Assembly (NCBI RefSeq): GCF_902713425.1 | Contig: NC_081223.1 | Span: 702,001-766,000 of the forward strand | DNA from: Acipenser ruthenus | Lineage: Eukaryota; Chordata; Actinopteri; Acipenseriformes; Acipenseridae | Length of the DNA stretch: 64,000 nt | Reading direction: 5' to 3' | Shown here: piece by piece, positions 46,789-58,428 of the stretch | Position numbering within the stretch: position 1 is the stretch's first letter | How the letters are laid out: every line of letters begins with the position of its first letter | Translations under genes and position numbers: made by a program | Notes under the pieces: model-generated | What the model was told of the DNA's origin: nothing | The model's database searches: none | What the model saw: the letters and a program-made list of their open reading frames with translations, nothing else

Positions 46789-47203
46789 CAACCTATTAAG
46801 CCGCCAAAGCATACGGCAGTGATTAGCAAGGCGAGATGCTGCAGAACGTGATCAAGGGAGCAGAACTCAGCAGAACCTGAGATCACATCTAAGATGAAAG
46901 CAAGACGGGGCAGGAAAGTCTATGTAATCAATTATGGCAGCACAGCATGTGTCTTTTTTGTTAGATAACACCCTGGGAGACAACAGAGCAGTGTGTGTAA
47001 ATAGCTACAATGGAAACCATATACTTACGACTTAATTTTGATACAGAACTGTGGTCATGTGTAATCTGTTTTCATTATGATAATAAAGCTACAGTTCAGT
47101 GGATTATATTTGGAATCTTTGGTTCTGTCATTCACTATTTTCTCAAATAAGATGGCAAATTAATAGCTCAGTTGGTTACAGTGAAAGAAACGAGCACCAG
47201 TCA

Positions 47204-47276
47204 GCCCGGCTAGCTCAGTCGGTAGAGGATGAGACTCTTAATCTCAGGGTCGTGGGTTCGAGCCCCACGTTGGGCG
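47204..47276 (+). tRNA. tRNA-Lys(CTT)
   Basis: Anticodon CTT, box B GGTTCGAGCCC. One D-stem base differs (AGAGGAT for AGAGCAT). Confidence 0.85.
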
Positions 47277-47374
47277 TCCTTTTTAAATACAAATTGAAGA
47301 TGTTTCTTCGAGACAACGGAGCAATGTCTGATTCTGTTCACATTGTATACAGTATTGCAACAAAATTACTTATT

Positions 47375-47409
47375 GAATAGAGGCGTGGGTTCAAATCCCA
47401 CTTCTAACA
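47375..47409 (+). pseudogene. tRNA-Leu 3' fragment
   Basis: Only the last 35 bases remain (GGCGTGGGTTCAAATCCCAC region). A deletion joined them to the spacer that follows tRNA-Lys. The same junction recurs at 53803. Confidence 0.85.
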
Positions 47410-47747
47410 GTTCAATTTTACTTATTTTTAAAAAGAATAAATTTCTTTATTTTACTATTAAAGATTGTTTTAAGAAAATCAACAGCTGATACCAAACTCT
47501 TGTCAGCACTCAATACCATTTTAATTTCCATTTTAAATCCGACTAAAATAGTGTTCCTAACGCAAATTGCATTTTTGTTGTAAACAGACTACTTGTTAAC
47601 GTCACTGAAAAATATTTTGTGTCCAAACATGTTATTTAACTTGATTGTTTTAATATTCCAAATAACATATTACTTTGAAAAACATAATATATTTTTTTAA
47701 TACAGTCCTATTTGAGTATTTAAAATATGGTTACATTCAAATGCCAG

Positions 47748-48109
47748 CAATGGTGTGTTAATTTAACGAAGCGCCTAACGCCGCTCGGAACGTTCGCATT
47801 TTTAAATCCTAACGGTCTCTGCTCAGCTGAGTGGAATGTTCACGAGCCGGTTGCCTAGCAGCGTCTCCCCCTCCTTCTCTGCCCCGCCCTCTCGCCCTCT
47901 CTCGTTGCTCCAGCTAGGAGTTCAAATTTAGCTTCGTTATATTAGCGCAACTCTTTACTAACTTTTACAAATTAGCTTATTAGGGGCTTCGTGTTTTTAA
48001 GATGGTTCAAGTGCAGTCCGGGCAGACTGACTGGAACATCATTACAGAATACCGCACTGCGCTCGGCTTTGTGTGGCGGCTGATACACAAAATAATGAAC
48101 GACTATTAA
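47748..48109 (+). other. X-block copy 4 with short ORF
   Basis: ORF 48002-48109, 35 residues, with two amino-acid changes relative to copy 5 (S to N and V to E). Promoter-like part unchanged. Confidence 0.6.
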
Positions 48110-48589
48110 ATAAATCACATCTATTGCTTTTTAATGCTAAATATGTATCTGGTATTCTAAGTATTATCTACAATTAATAATCCAGCTCTATTCATATTCA
48201 GAATGTAATACAGTATTAAAACTATCAAACTGACTGGAAACATGGAACACATTAATTGCGATCGATTCGATACCAATAGGATTACATAAGAGCTGTTGTG
48301 TATAGACAATGTCATAAACGCCGAAATGAACACGGACGGTCTTTATTAAGGGCTGACTCGTTTAGATGTTCGAGACACCTACCAGCCCTATTGCTGCCTT
48401 CCACCATGCACGCTACAATATGTATATAGGTGTAACAGATTTTATTCTTCAAATTGTAAATATTTATTACAATTCAAATACTTGTTACTATTGCAATAGA
48501 TTTTTTGTTTAAAAAAGTTTTTGGCTTAACTTTGAAATATGCAATAAATAAAAGTAAGTTGTTTAATTTGTGTCTTTTTGTATTGTAAA

Positions 48590-48785
48590 AATAAGAAAGC
48601 ATTTTACGTGTTTAGATCTTAAACACCTGTAGATTTGTAAACGTGTTCAGGTGTTTAAAAAGTGTTAGAGCGAATAAACATGTTCACGTGTTTATTACTT
48701 AAACACCTTAACGCGTTTATATTCTAAACATGTTTATAAAGTAAACGCCTTGACGCGTTTAAAAAGTGTTACAGATAAGTGTTTA
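48590..48785. repeat. Palindrome-rich TAAACA/TGTTTA block, copy 2
   Basis: Near-identical to 44280-44475. Confidence 0.65.
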
Positions 48786-48857
48786 TGAATGTTCCAAACT
48801 TACACATGGTTTTAGAGTGTAGCTACTGTTGCATGTAAATGAGTTTGATAATCACCT

Positions 48858-48929
48858 TCCCATATGGTCTAGCGGTTAGGATTCCTGGTTTTCACCCAGG
48901 CGGCCCGGGTTCGGCTCCCGGTATGGGAA
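48858..48929 (+). tRNA. tRNA-Glu(TTC) with T-loop change
   Basis: Identical to 44547, including G for A58. Confidence 0.8.
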
Positions 48930-49049
48930 CGTGTCTTTGTTTTTGTCATTTTGTTACAGAACTGTGGTCATGTGTAATGTGTTTTCATTATGATAATAAA
49001 GCTACAGTTATAAAATAAAAAAGTATTTAAAAAAACCTACAGTTACTTG

Positions 49050-49052
<3 letters not shown>

Positions 49053-49134
<82 letters not shown>
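49053..49134. repeat. (TA)n microsatellite
   Basis: Expanded relative to 44742-44795. Confidence 0.95.
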
Positions 49135-49138
<4 letters not shown>

Positions 49139-49417
49139 ACAGAATGGTACAAATGTATTTGACTCTATTCACATTCCCATCGCAGTTTGTTTTTAGATTA
49201 TATTAGTCCCTGGTCAAGACAAAGTCTCTCAGGGGTTGGCCTATCATTAGATTGCCGATGTAAGGTCTCTGGTCCCATCGTATAAGCAAGATAGTTTATT
49301 CACAAATAAATACATACACTTTTATTGATCTTTCTGTTGGTAAATTAACACATTATCGCATGCGTTCATGTCACGCTGTGCACTCTAACATTGCATCACA
49401 AGCAAACAGTACACCAG

Positions 49418-49489
49418 GACTTCTTGGCGCAACGGTAGCGCGTCTGACTCCAAATCAGAAGTTTGCGTGTTCAAATCACGTCGAGGTCA
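49418..49489 (+). tRNA. tRNA-Trp(CCA), mildly degraded
   Basis: Anticodon CCA kept, base 37 is A instead of G, and the acceptor has the same T7 as 45079. Confidence 0.75.
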
Positions 49490-49619
49490 AAACCGTCTTT
49501 ATATCTATTCCACTCTATATCATTTTTTAGCGTGTTTGAATTTGAAATCCGGACATTTATTTATACAATTTAGCCCACACAACATATTGATTATATAGCG
49601 ACAAACAAATTACTTCCTT

Positions 49620-50055
49620 GGGGGGGGGGGGGGGGGCAGTTCAGTTTCAATCAAGTTCCAGTCTCTCTGCCATTATCTTGCGCTGCTGTGTTTGGTCAGG
49701 TAAAAAGGGCGTGACCAGAGCGGTATGGGCAATCCTGTTAGGTAGCTTGCATGTCAATCTCTCCTTCTTTTCTATTTATATACCCAGCACTGCTTCCGCC
49801 CTTCGTCTGTGTTTGTTTCTATTCTTTTCATCATTCAGCTTTTCTATTTTTCTGCAGGAGCTCCAACGTTAGTCTTTTCTGCTCCATCCAGTCTCCAGCG
49901 CAGCTACAGCGCCGTTCAAAGCGCAGCGTCATTCTCAGCTTGCTCTGCGTTTTCATCAGAAAGACTGTTCCGACGTCACCGCTGCACTGCAACTCTTTCA
50001 CACCTGCGCCTCACAGACCATGGTTACCACGGCAACGCCTCATCTCGTGAGCAGT
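49620..50055 (+). repeat. Repeat W, copy 4, internally deleted
   Basis: Poly(G) 49620-49636, then W. It lacks the segment between GTGTTTGTTT and ATTCTTTTCATC that the 45.3-kb copy has. Confidence 0.75.
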
Positions 50056-50765
50056 GGGAACAATAGTATTGTGGTTTACTACATAATATCCCACCCATCG
50101 TTGGTGTTCAAACAAAGCAGAGTGTTACATTGGGAAAGGGCCGTACCTGTCAGTAAGTATTTTAAATTCATTTGGGAAGGTTTAAGATTGTGAAGAAGTT
50201 TAAATATGCTGCGTATTTGCGCATTGGGAACTTTGCATAATGACGTTTTTATTAATGCTTCTTTCTTACGGACAGTAGTCAGGGTGATGATACAAGACCA
50301 GAGCCAATAAACCTGTTATTTGCTTGTCCTTTCACTACCATATTCTATCGTGCTTGCTCAGAATACGCGTGAATCCTGAAAACATCTTGTTAATATTTAA
50401 ACAAAGCCAGCAGTCACTTTATTGATCACCCTGTGGATTGGAATACAGATGATTGTGTTAAAGATGTTAATAGACTTTCAATGTACACGTTTTAGAGCTA
50501 AGCGTTTGTTGAGGCAGTTCAAGCGCTGCATTTTCAGGCAGCCAGTTCCAGTGTTTGCCTTTTGGACTTACTCTGGAAGGAATACAAAAAAAAAAAAAAA
50601 AAACATTTGTTGAGAACCGCATTTGGGAGAAAACTTAACAGTTTCGAAACACATTTGTACAGGCATCGGATTCTATTATGGTGTTGCCGAGCTGTTGAAC
50701 GTTTCTCATTACAGGTTTACTGGATTGCCAAAAAGAATGCTATCTCGAAACATCAGTCTTGTCAA

Positions 50766-50838
50766 GCCGAAATAGCTCAGTTGGGAGAGCGTTAGACTGA
50801 AGATCTAAAGGTCCCTGGTTCGATCCCGGGTTTCGGCA
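50766..50838 (+). tRNA. tRNA-Phe(GAA)
   Basis: The cleanest Phe copy: acceptor GCCGAAA/TTTCGGC, anticodon GAA, box B GGTTCGATCCC. Confidence 0.92.
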
Positions 50839-50973
50839 AACAGCAAGGCGATATTTGTTTTGTATTATTTTGAACTAAAAAAAGAGAGCACATATATTCT
50901 TCAGCGTAATTGGATGAAATAACAGCGTATCAGAGTGCCATTATCTAATGTGATTAAAAAATGCAAAAAGCAT

Positions 50974-50980
50974 CGTCCCT

Positions 50981-51028
<48 letters not shown>

Positions 51029-51047
51029 TCAATTGCGCCACAGAGAC
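50974..51047 (-). tRNA. tRNA-Asn(GTT), D-arm changed
   Basis: Anticodon GTT and box B intact; the D-loop region differs at two bases from other copies (CTAATCAATTG). Confidence 0.82.
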
Positions 51048-51462
51048 CAACCTATTAAGCCGCCAAAGCATACGGCAGTGATTAGCAAGGCGAGATGCTG
51101 CAGAACGTGATCGAGGGAGCAGAACTCAGCAGAACCTGAGATCACATCTAAGATGAAAGCAAGACGGGGCAGGAAAGTCTATGTAATCAATTATGGCAGC
51201 ACAGCATGTGTCTTTTTTGTTAGGTAACACCCTGGGAGACAACAGAGCAGTGTGTGTAAATAGCTACAATGGAAACCATATACTTACGACTTAATTTTGA
51301 TACAGAACTGTGGTCATGTGTAATCTGTTTTCATTATGATAATAAAGCTACAGTTCAGTGGATTATATTTGGAATCTTTGGTTCTGTCATTCACTATTTT
51401 CTCAAATAAGATGGCAAATTAATAGCTCAGTTGGTTACAGTGAAAGAAACGAGCACCAGTCA

Positions 51463-51476
51463 GCCCGGCTAGCTCA
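51463..51476 (+). pseudogene. tRNA-Lys 5' stub at duplication junction
   Basis: GCCCGGCTAGCTCA is followed directly by sequence that normally lies about 2.2 kb upstream (TGTAAGGTCTCTGG, compare 49259). This marks the junction of a tandem duplication. Confidence 0.8.
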
Positions 51477-51635
51477 TGTAAGGTCTCTGGTCCCATCGTA
51501 TAAGCAAGATAGTTTATTCACAAATAAATACATACACTTTTATTTATGTTTCTGTTGGTAAATTAACACATTATCGCATGCGTTCATGTCACGCTGTGCA
51601 CTCTAACATGGCATCACAAACAAACAGTACACCAG

Positions 51636-51707
51636 GACTTCGTGGCGCAACGGTACCGCGTCTGACTCCAGATCAGAAGGTTGCGTGTTCAAATCACGTC
51701 GAGGTCA
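51636..51707 (+). tRNA. tRNA-Trp(CCA)
   Basis: Acceptor pairing is restored (G7-C66). One D-stem change (GTACCGCG for GTAGCGCG). Confidence 0.82.
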
Positions 51708-51836
51708 AAACCGTCTTTATATCTATTCCACTCTATATCATTTTTTAGCGTGTTTGAAATTGAAATCCGGACATTTATTTATACAATTTAGCCCACACAA
51801 CATATTGATTATATAGCGACAAACAAATTACTTCCT

Positions 51837-52335
51837 GGGGGGGGGGCAGTTCAGTTTCAATCAAGTTCCAGTCTCTCTGCCATTATCTTGCGCTGCTGTG
51901 TTTGGTCAGGTAAAAAGGGCGTGACCAGAGCGGTATGGGCAATCCCGTTAGGTAGCTTGCATGTCAATCTCTCCTTCTTTTCTATTTATATACCCAGCAC
52001 TGCTTCCGTCCTTCGTCTGTGTTTGTTTTTTGTTGTTCGCTCCTTTTACTGCAGGTCATTTCTCTGCTCAGCGCTGGTAGACAGTATCAGCTATTTTCCT
52101 ACCTGCTCAGGTGATTCTTTTCATCATTCAGCTTTTGTATTTTTCTGCAGGAGCTCCAACGTTAGTCTTTTCTGCTCCATCCAGTCTCCAGCGCAGCTAC
52201 AGCGCCGTTCAAAGCGCAGCGTCATTCTCAGCTTGCTCTGCGTTTTCATCAGAAAGACTGTTCTGACGTCACCGCTGCACTGCAACTCTTTCACACCGGC
52301 GCCTCACAGACCATGGTTACCACGGCAACGCCTCA
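51837..52335 (+). repeat. Repeat W, copy 5
   Basis: Poly(G) then W, near-identical to 45281-45800. Confidence 0.75.
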
Positions 52336-53054
52336 TCTCGTGAACAGTGGGAACAATAGTATTGTGGTTTACTACATAATATCCCACCCATCGTTGGTGT
52401 TCAAACAAAGCAGAGTGTTACATTGGGAAAGGACGTACCTGTCAGTAAGTATTTTAAATTCATTTGGGAAGGTTTAAGATTGTGAAGAAGTTTAAATATG
52501 CTGCGTATTTGCGCATTGGGAACTTTGCATAATGACGTTTTTATTAATGCCACTTTCTTACGGACAGTAGTCAGGGTGATGATACAAGACCAGAGCCAAT
52601 AAACCTGTTATTTGCTTGTCCTTTCACTACCATATTCTATCGTGCTTGCTCAGAATACGCGTGAATCCTGAAAACATCTTGTTAATATTTAAACAAAGCC
52701 AGCAGTCACTTTATTGATCACCCTGTGGATTGGAATACAGATGATTGTGTTAAAGATGTTAATAGACTTTCAATGTACACGTTTTAGAGCTAAGCGTTTG
52801 TTGAGGCAGTTCAAGCGCTGCATTTTCAGGCAGCCAGTTCGTGTTTGCCTTTTGGACTTACTCTGGAAGGAATCCAAAAAAAAAAAAAAAAACATTTGTT
52901 GAGAACCGCATTTGGGAGAAAACTTAACAGTTTCGAAACACATTTGTAAAGGCATCGGATTCTATTATGGTGTTGCCGAGCTGTTGAACGTTTCTCATTA
53001 CAGGTTTACTGGATTGCCAAAAAGAATGCTATCTCGAAACGTCAGTCTTGTCAA

Positions 53055-53127
53055 GCCGAAATAGCTCAGTTGGGAGAGCGTTAGACTAAAGATCTAAATG
53101 TCCCTGGTGCGATCCCGGGTTTCGGCA
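53055..53127 (+). pseudogene. tRNA-Phe with AAA anticodon, box B damaged
   Basis: Loop CTAAAGA gives anticodon AAA in place of GAA. Box B reads GGTGCGATCCC, losing T55, so transcription is doubtful. Confidence 0.8.
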
Positions 53128-53262
53128 AACAGCAAGGCGATATTTGTTTTGTATTATTTTGAACTAAAAAAAGAGAGCACATATATTCTTCAGCGTAATT
53201 TGATGAAATAACAGCGTATCAGAGTGCCATTATCTAATGTGATTAAAAAATGCAAAAAGCAT

Positions 53263-53269
53263 CGTCCCT

Positions 53270-53325
<56 letters not shown>

Positions 53326-53336
53326 ACCACAGAGAC
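53263..53336 (-). tRNA. tRNA-Asn(GTT)
   Basis: Anticodon GTT and all stems are good apart from one base in box A (GGTGCAATC for GGCGCAATC). Confidence 0.85.
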
Positions 53337-53663
53337 CAACCTATTAAGCCGCCAAAGCATACGGCAGTGATTAGCAAGGCGAGATGCTGCAGAACATGAT
53401 CGAGGGAGCAGAACTCAGCAGAACCTGAGATCACATCTAAGATGAAAGCAAGACGGGGCAGGAAAGTCTATGTAATCAATTATGGCAGCACAGCATGTGT
53501 CTTTTTTGTTAGATAACACCCTGGGAGACAACAGAGCAGTGTGTGTAAATAGCTACAATGGAAACCATATACTTACGACTTAATTTTGATACAGAACTGT
53601 GGTCATGTGTAATCTGTTTTCATTATGATAATAAAGCTACAGTTCAGTGGATTATATTTGGAA

Positions 53664-53704
53664 TCTTAATCTCAGGGTCGTGGGTTCGAGCCCCACGTTG
53701 GGCG
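53664..53704 (+). pseudogene. tRNA-Lys 3' fragment
   Basis: A deletion joined TTTGGAATCTT of the upstream spacer to the anticodon region CTTAATCTC. The two ends share TCTT, pointing to a microhomology-mediated event. Confidence 0.8.
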
Positions 53705-53802
53705 TCCTTTTTAAATACAAATTGAAGATGTTTCTTCGAGACAACGGAGCAATGTCTGATTCTGTTCACATTGTATACAGTATTGCAACAAAATTACTTA
53801 TT

Positions 53803-53837
53803 GAATAGAGGCGTGGGTTCAAATCCCACTTCTACCA
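53803..53837 (+). pseudogene. tRNA-Leu 3' fragment
   Basis: Same junction as 47375-47409, so inherited by duplication. Confidence 0.85.
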
Positions 53838-54175
53838 GTTCAATTTTACTTATTTTTAAAAAGAATAAATTTCTTTATTTTACTATTAAAGATTGTTTTA
53901 AGAAAATCAACAGCTGATACCAAACTCTTGTCAGCACTCAATACCATTTTAATTTCCATTTTAAATCCGACTAAAATAGTGTTCCTAACGCAAATTGCAT
54001 TTTTGTTGTAAACAGACTACTTGTTAACGTCACTGAAAAATATTTTGTGTCCAAACATGTTATTTAACTTGATTGTTTTAATATTCCAAATAACATATTA
54101 CTTTGAAAAACATAATATATTTTTTTAATACAGTCCTATTTGAGTATTTAAAATATGGTTACATTCAAATGCCAG

Positions 54176-54537
54176 CAATGGTGTGTTAATTTAACGAAGC
54201 GCCTAACGCCGCTCGGAACGTTCGCATTTTTAAATCCTAACGGTCTCTGCTCAGCTGAGTGGAATGTTCACGAGCCGGTTGCCTAGCAGCGTCTCCCCCT
54301 CCTTCTCTGCCCCGCCCTCTCGTCCTCTCTCGTTGCTCCAGCTAGGAGTTCAAATTTAGCTTCGTTATATTAGCGCAACTCTTTACTAACTTTTACAAAT
54401 TAGCTTATTAGGGGCTTCGTGTTTTTAACATGGTTCAGGTGCAGTCCGGACAGACTGACTGGAGCATCATTACAGTATACCGCACTGCGCTCGGCTTTGT
54501 GTGGCGGCTGATACACAAAATAATGAACGACTATTAA
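54176..54537 (+). other. X-block copy 5 with short ORF
   Basis: ORF 54430-54537 (35 residues, start MVQVQSGQTDW, end NDY). The base before ATG is C instead of G. Confidence 0.6.
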
Positions 54538-54799
54538 ATAAATCACATCTATTGCTTTTTAATGCTAAATATGTATCTGGTATTCTAAGTATTATCTACA
54601 ATTAATAATCCAGCTCTATTCATATTCAGAATGTAATACAGTATTAAAACTATCAAACTGACTGGAAACATGGAACACATTAATTGCGATCGATTCGATA
54701 CCAATAGGATTACATAAGAGCTGTTGTGTATAGACAATGTCGTAAACGCCAAAATGAACACGGACGGTCTTTATTAAGGGCTGACTCGTTTAGATGTTC

Positions 54800-55190
54800 G
54801 AGAGATCTAGGTGTACTGGACAAATCTACTGGATTTTATCCAAATCGTAAGTGTACCGCCTGTGATAATACATTTAAAACTAAGAAAATGCACAAGCCAT
54901 ACAACGAAAAAAAAGAGTACAGTATCTTACAAGTGATTGTGCTTCAACTCATGTCATTTATGTGATTTCTTGTCCTAGCCATTTGCAATATGGTGGTAAA
55001 ACTATTAGACAGTTACAATTGCACATTAATGAGCGAGCATAAAAGTTCAATTAGGAGAAAATATATTCATCGACCACTCGCTAGACATTTTGTAGATGCC
55101 AAACATTCCGTTTCAGATCTTAAATTCTGTGGCATACAAACATTTTCAAGATCGCAGTGGTGGTAATGTCACGGGTGACGAATGTGTTGA
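54800..55190 (+). mobile_element. Penelope-like element fragment, GIY-YIG end, decayed
   Basis: The plus strand shows in two frames RKCTACDNTFKTKKMHKPYN and then ASTHVIYVISCP, LQYGGKTIRQL and HINERA. This is the linker and GIY-YIG endonuclease region of a Penelope-like retroelement as I know the family. It is an old fragment with several breaks, and no RT domain is seen. Confidence 0.65.
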
Positions 55191-56039
55191 TTATTATTTT
55201 TTTCAGTATTATCACTTATGATTTTTGAATTTTAATTGGATTGGTTTTCCTTTTTTTTGCACAGTTTGTTTATTTGAATTATTGTTTTATTTCTGACCAT
55301 GAGATGCATTTTAAAGTGTATTTGTTCACTTAACCATACGTCATCCACTCTCTGGTCCAGACCTCCTCTTAGGGCTCCTGTCCAGACGCCTGTTTGTGCA
55401 GCCCTCTCCATAGGGTGCTGCGCTTCAGCTGAAGGCCTCAGGAGAGATCCTGATATCCTGACATAAACCACGAACGCAAAGGTTCTTGTCAGTACTTCTT
55501 TTCAAATGTCTTCAATCACCAAGTTCCGCAGTCCTCCCAGAGTGAGTCCACGAAAAAAAAATAACAAAACGAAACTGACACTGTCCGTGCCCAAAAAAAA
55601 ACCCAGCCGCTCACTGTCTAATCTCGTACTCTTTATTTTCGTTTACTTCCCTCGGCTTCTCTCTCTTTCCTATTCCGGTATCTCCTAGTTCCATGCTCCC
55701 AGTCTTTTAGTTCCTCACCCTTTTTATTCCTCAAAGCCCTTCTAATTCCAGGTGTGTACAGGTACCTGCAATTGTTTGGGGCGGGACCTGAGGTCCGTGT
55801 GGACAGTGCTTGTGATAAACAAAACAAAAAATACTTTAATTACGAACTCCGTTTCACCCGTGCACCAAACAAAATAGACAAATAATAATCAACACAGCAA
55901 AAAACACAGTGCAAAGCAAACAGAAAATTATGAAAAAGAAAAAAAAAACGATCTAAATAAAATATTCACACAATATTAATTAATACGTGCAGAAAATAAA
56001 TAAATAAACACAGGCATAGGGTCACTTGTGTCAAATACA
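55191..56039. repeat. Unclassified spacer repeat of the right-hand units
   Basis: Near-identical to 59718-60565. Short frames on both strands (for example 55232-55471 minus) recur unchanged in both copies only because the duplication is recent. Confidence 0.6.
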
Positions 56040-56500
56040 TACACATGTATTTATGTTTCTTTTGGAGGCAAATTAACCAAATACATTATTGCATTCTTCC
56101 ACGTCATTAGATGAGAAAAGCCCCTTTGTGCCAGTGCGCATTCAGAGATGCGCTGAGAGAATCCGTCTTCTGTGTCACTCAGTACTGCCAACTTTCCCCC
56201 GTTGGTGATATATTGGTCAGCATAGCTGCTTTCCAAGTAATTGACCAGAGACGATTCCCAGCCAATACAACTGTGTTTATGCCCACGTTTCAAATAATGA
56301 AATTTATAAAAGCAAATCGCATTGTTTTATGTTTTCTTTACTTTTAAAGCTGAGAATCAAACACACTTCCGACAACTTCATAGCCCTGCTGGCTACGAAC
56401 AAGTATTGAGTCGGCTGTTTCCCATGACCCTGGTGATACTGAGTGTTTTCCGAGTATCAGCGTCGGCACCGCCATGTGTTTGGCATGCTTGCTGTACACT
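56040..56500 (-). repeat. Repeat K, copy 2, with 80-codon open frame
   Basis: The frame 56051-56293 (minus) is open for 80 codons with KLAVLSDTEDGFSQRISECA in the middle. The same frame is open at 60577-60819 and partly at 16063-16311. Product unknown. Confidence 0.6.
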
Positions 56501-56533
56501 CTAGCATTGCATAACAAGCTGGTATGACACCTG

Positions 56534-56605
56534 GACTTCGTGGCGCAACGGTAGCGCGTCTGACTCCAGATCAGAAGGTTGCGTGTTCAAATCACGTCGA
56601 GGTCA
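56534..56605 (+). tRNA. tRNA-Trp(CCA)
   Basis: GACTTCG/CGAGGTC acceptor pairs with one wobble; anticodon CCA; box B GTTCAAATC. Looks functional. Confidence 0.9.
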
Positions 56606-57215
56606 AAGCCGCCTTTGTTTTTATTACACACTGTTTCATTTTTTAACGTGTTTGAATTTGAATCTTTCCGGACATTTATTTATACAATTTAGCCTATACA
56701 GCATATTGATTATATAGCGATCAAACAGATATTTATTGTATTGCGATTCATTTTTATGTTTCATTTGATACAGCACAATAAGCTAAAGTGAATCCGAAAT
56801 TACTGTTGACCAGTCTCCATTGACACAGTTGGGTAATAAAGTCATATTAACACTTCCTTGCATGAGATAGTGAAAATGTGTGTAACCTGTCAGTCAGTAT
56901 TTTAAATTCATTTGGGATGGTTTAAGATTGTGAAGAAGTTTAAATATGCTGCGTATTTGCACATTGGGAACTTTGCATAATGACGTTTTTATTAATGCCA
57001 CTTTCTGACGGACAGTAGTCAGGGTGATGATACAAGACCAGAGCCAAAAAAAACCATTTGTTGAGAACCGCATTTGGGAGAAAACTTAAGAGTTTCGAAA
57101 CGCATTTGTAAAGGCATCGGATTCTATTATGCTGTTGCCGAGCTGTTGAACGTTTCTCATTAAGGTTTACTGGATTGCCAAAAAGAATGCTATCTCGAAA
57201 CATCACTCTCGTCAA

Positions 57216-57288
57216 GCCGAAATAGCTCAGTTGGGAGAGCGTTAGACTAAAGATCTGAAGGTTCCTGGTTCGATCCCGGGTTTCGGCA
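57216..57288 (+). tRNA. tRNA-Phe-like with AAA anticodon
   Basis: Acceptor stem, box A and box B (GGTTCGATCCC) are intact, but the anticodon loop reads CTAAAGA, giving AAA. One stem pair is G-T. Structurally plausible, functionally odd. Confidence 0.85.
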
Positions 57289-57423
57289 AACAACAAGACG
57301 GTATTTGTTTTGTATTATTTTGAACTAAAAAAAACGAGCACATTTATTCTTCAGCGTAATTGGATGAAATAACAGAGTATCAGAATGCCATTTTCTAATG
57401 TGATTAAGAAATGCAAAAAATAT

Positions 57424-57430
57424 CGTCCCT

Positions 57431-57491
<61 letters not shown>

Positions 57492-57497
57492 AGAGAC
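57424..57497 (-). tRNA. tRNA-Asn(GTT)
   Basis: Intact copy, anticodon GTT. Confidence 0.9.
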
Positions 57498-57899
57498 CAA
57501 CCTGTTATGCCGCCAAAGCATACGGGAGTGATGAGCAAGGCGAGCTGCTGCAGAACGTGATCGAGATAGCAGAACTCAGCAGAACCTGAGATCTCATCTA
57601 AGAAGAAAGCAACACGGGGCAGGAAAGTCTATGTAATCAATAATGGCAGCACAGCATATGTCGTTTTGTTAGATAACACCCTGGGAGTGTGTGTAAATAG
57701 CTACAATGGAAACCATATACTTACGTCTTAATTTTGATACAGAACTGTGGTCATGTGTAAGCTGTTTTCATTATGATAATAAAGCTACATTTCAGTGGAT
57801 TATATTTGGAATCTTTGGTTCTGTCATTCACTATTTTCTCAAATAAGATGACAAATTAATAGCTCAGTTGGTTACAGTGATAGAAACGAAGACCAGTCA

Positions 57900-57972
57900 G
57901 CCCGGCTAGCTCAGTCGGTAGAGCATGAGACTCTTAATCTCAAGGTCGTGGGTTCGAGCCCCACGTTGGGCG
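57900..57972 (+). tRNA. tRNA-Lys(CTT)
   Basis: Intact stems and box B; anticodon CTT; T run follows. Confidence 0.9.
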
Positions 57973-58317
57973 TCCTTTTAAAATACAAATTGAAGATGTT
58001 TCTTCGAGACAACGGAGCAAAGTCTGATTATGTTCACAGTGTATACAGTATTGCAACAAAATTACTTATTGGTCATTGTCAAATAGCAATTGCTATTGTA
58101 AAAAGCATGCATCGTTTATAGCTATAACGATATTGAAATAAATAATCTTACTTTTTTGGGTTGACTTCAATCCGTTTCTTTTTTTTACACTTGTCATAAC
58201 ATCATTCATGGAGCAACAGTTGGTATGTGCATAATAAACCCAATCGGGCCTTGATACGAGAACCCTAGTGTGTGCTGAAATAACTAATGCGGTTTTCTAC
58301 AATAACAAATGGAGCTT

Positions 58318-58428
58318 GTCAGAATGGTCTAGTGGTCTACGGCGCCAGACTCAAGGACTCTGTCTTTCTAAAAAATTGTGTGTTCTGGTCTCTGAATGGA
58401 GGCGTGGGTTCAAATCCCACTATTGACA
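58318..58428 (+). tRNA. tRNA-Leu(CAA) with intron
   Basis: Complete 111-base gene with intron. Box A is TGGTCTAGTGG (two changes) and box B is GGTTCAAATCC. Function plausible but not certain. Confidence 0.8.

Noticed and set aside
47163-47184. AATAGCTCAGTTGGTTACAG upstream of each tRNA-Lys, resembling a tRNA D arm
   Set aside because: No anticodon stem, T arm or box B follows. Probably an old tRNA remnant or chance.
57216-57288. Reading the AAA anticodon as a suppressor or recoding tRNA
   Set aside because: The body is plain tRNA-Phe. AAA pairs with UUU, also a Phe codon, so recoding is not implied; only the wobble issue is notable.
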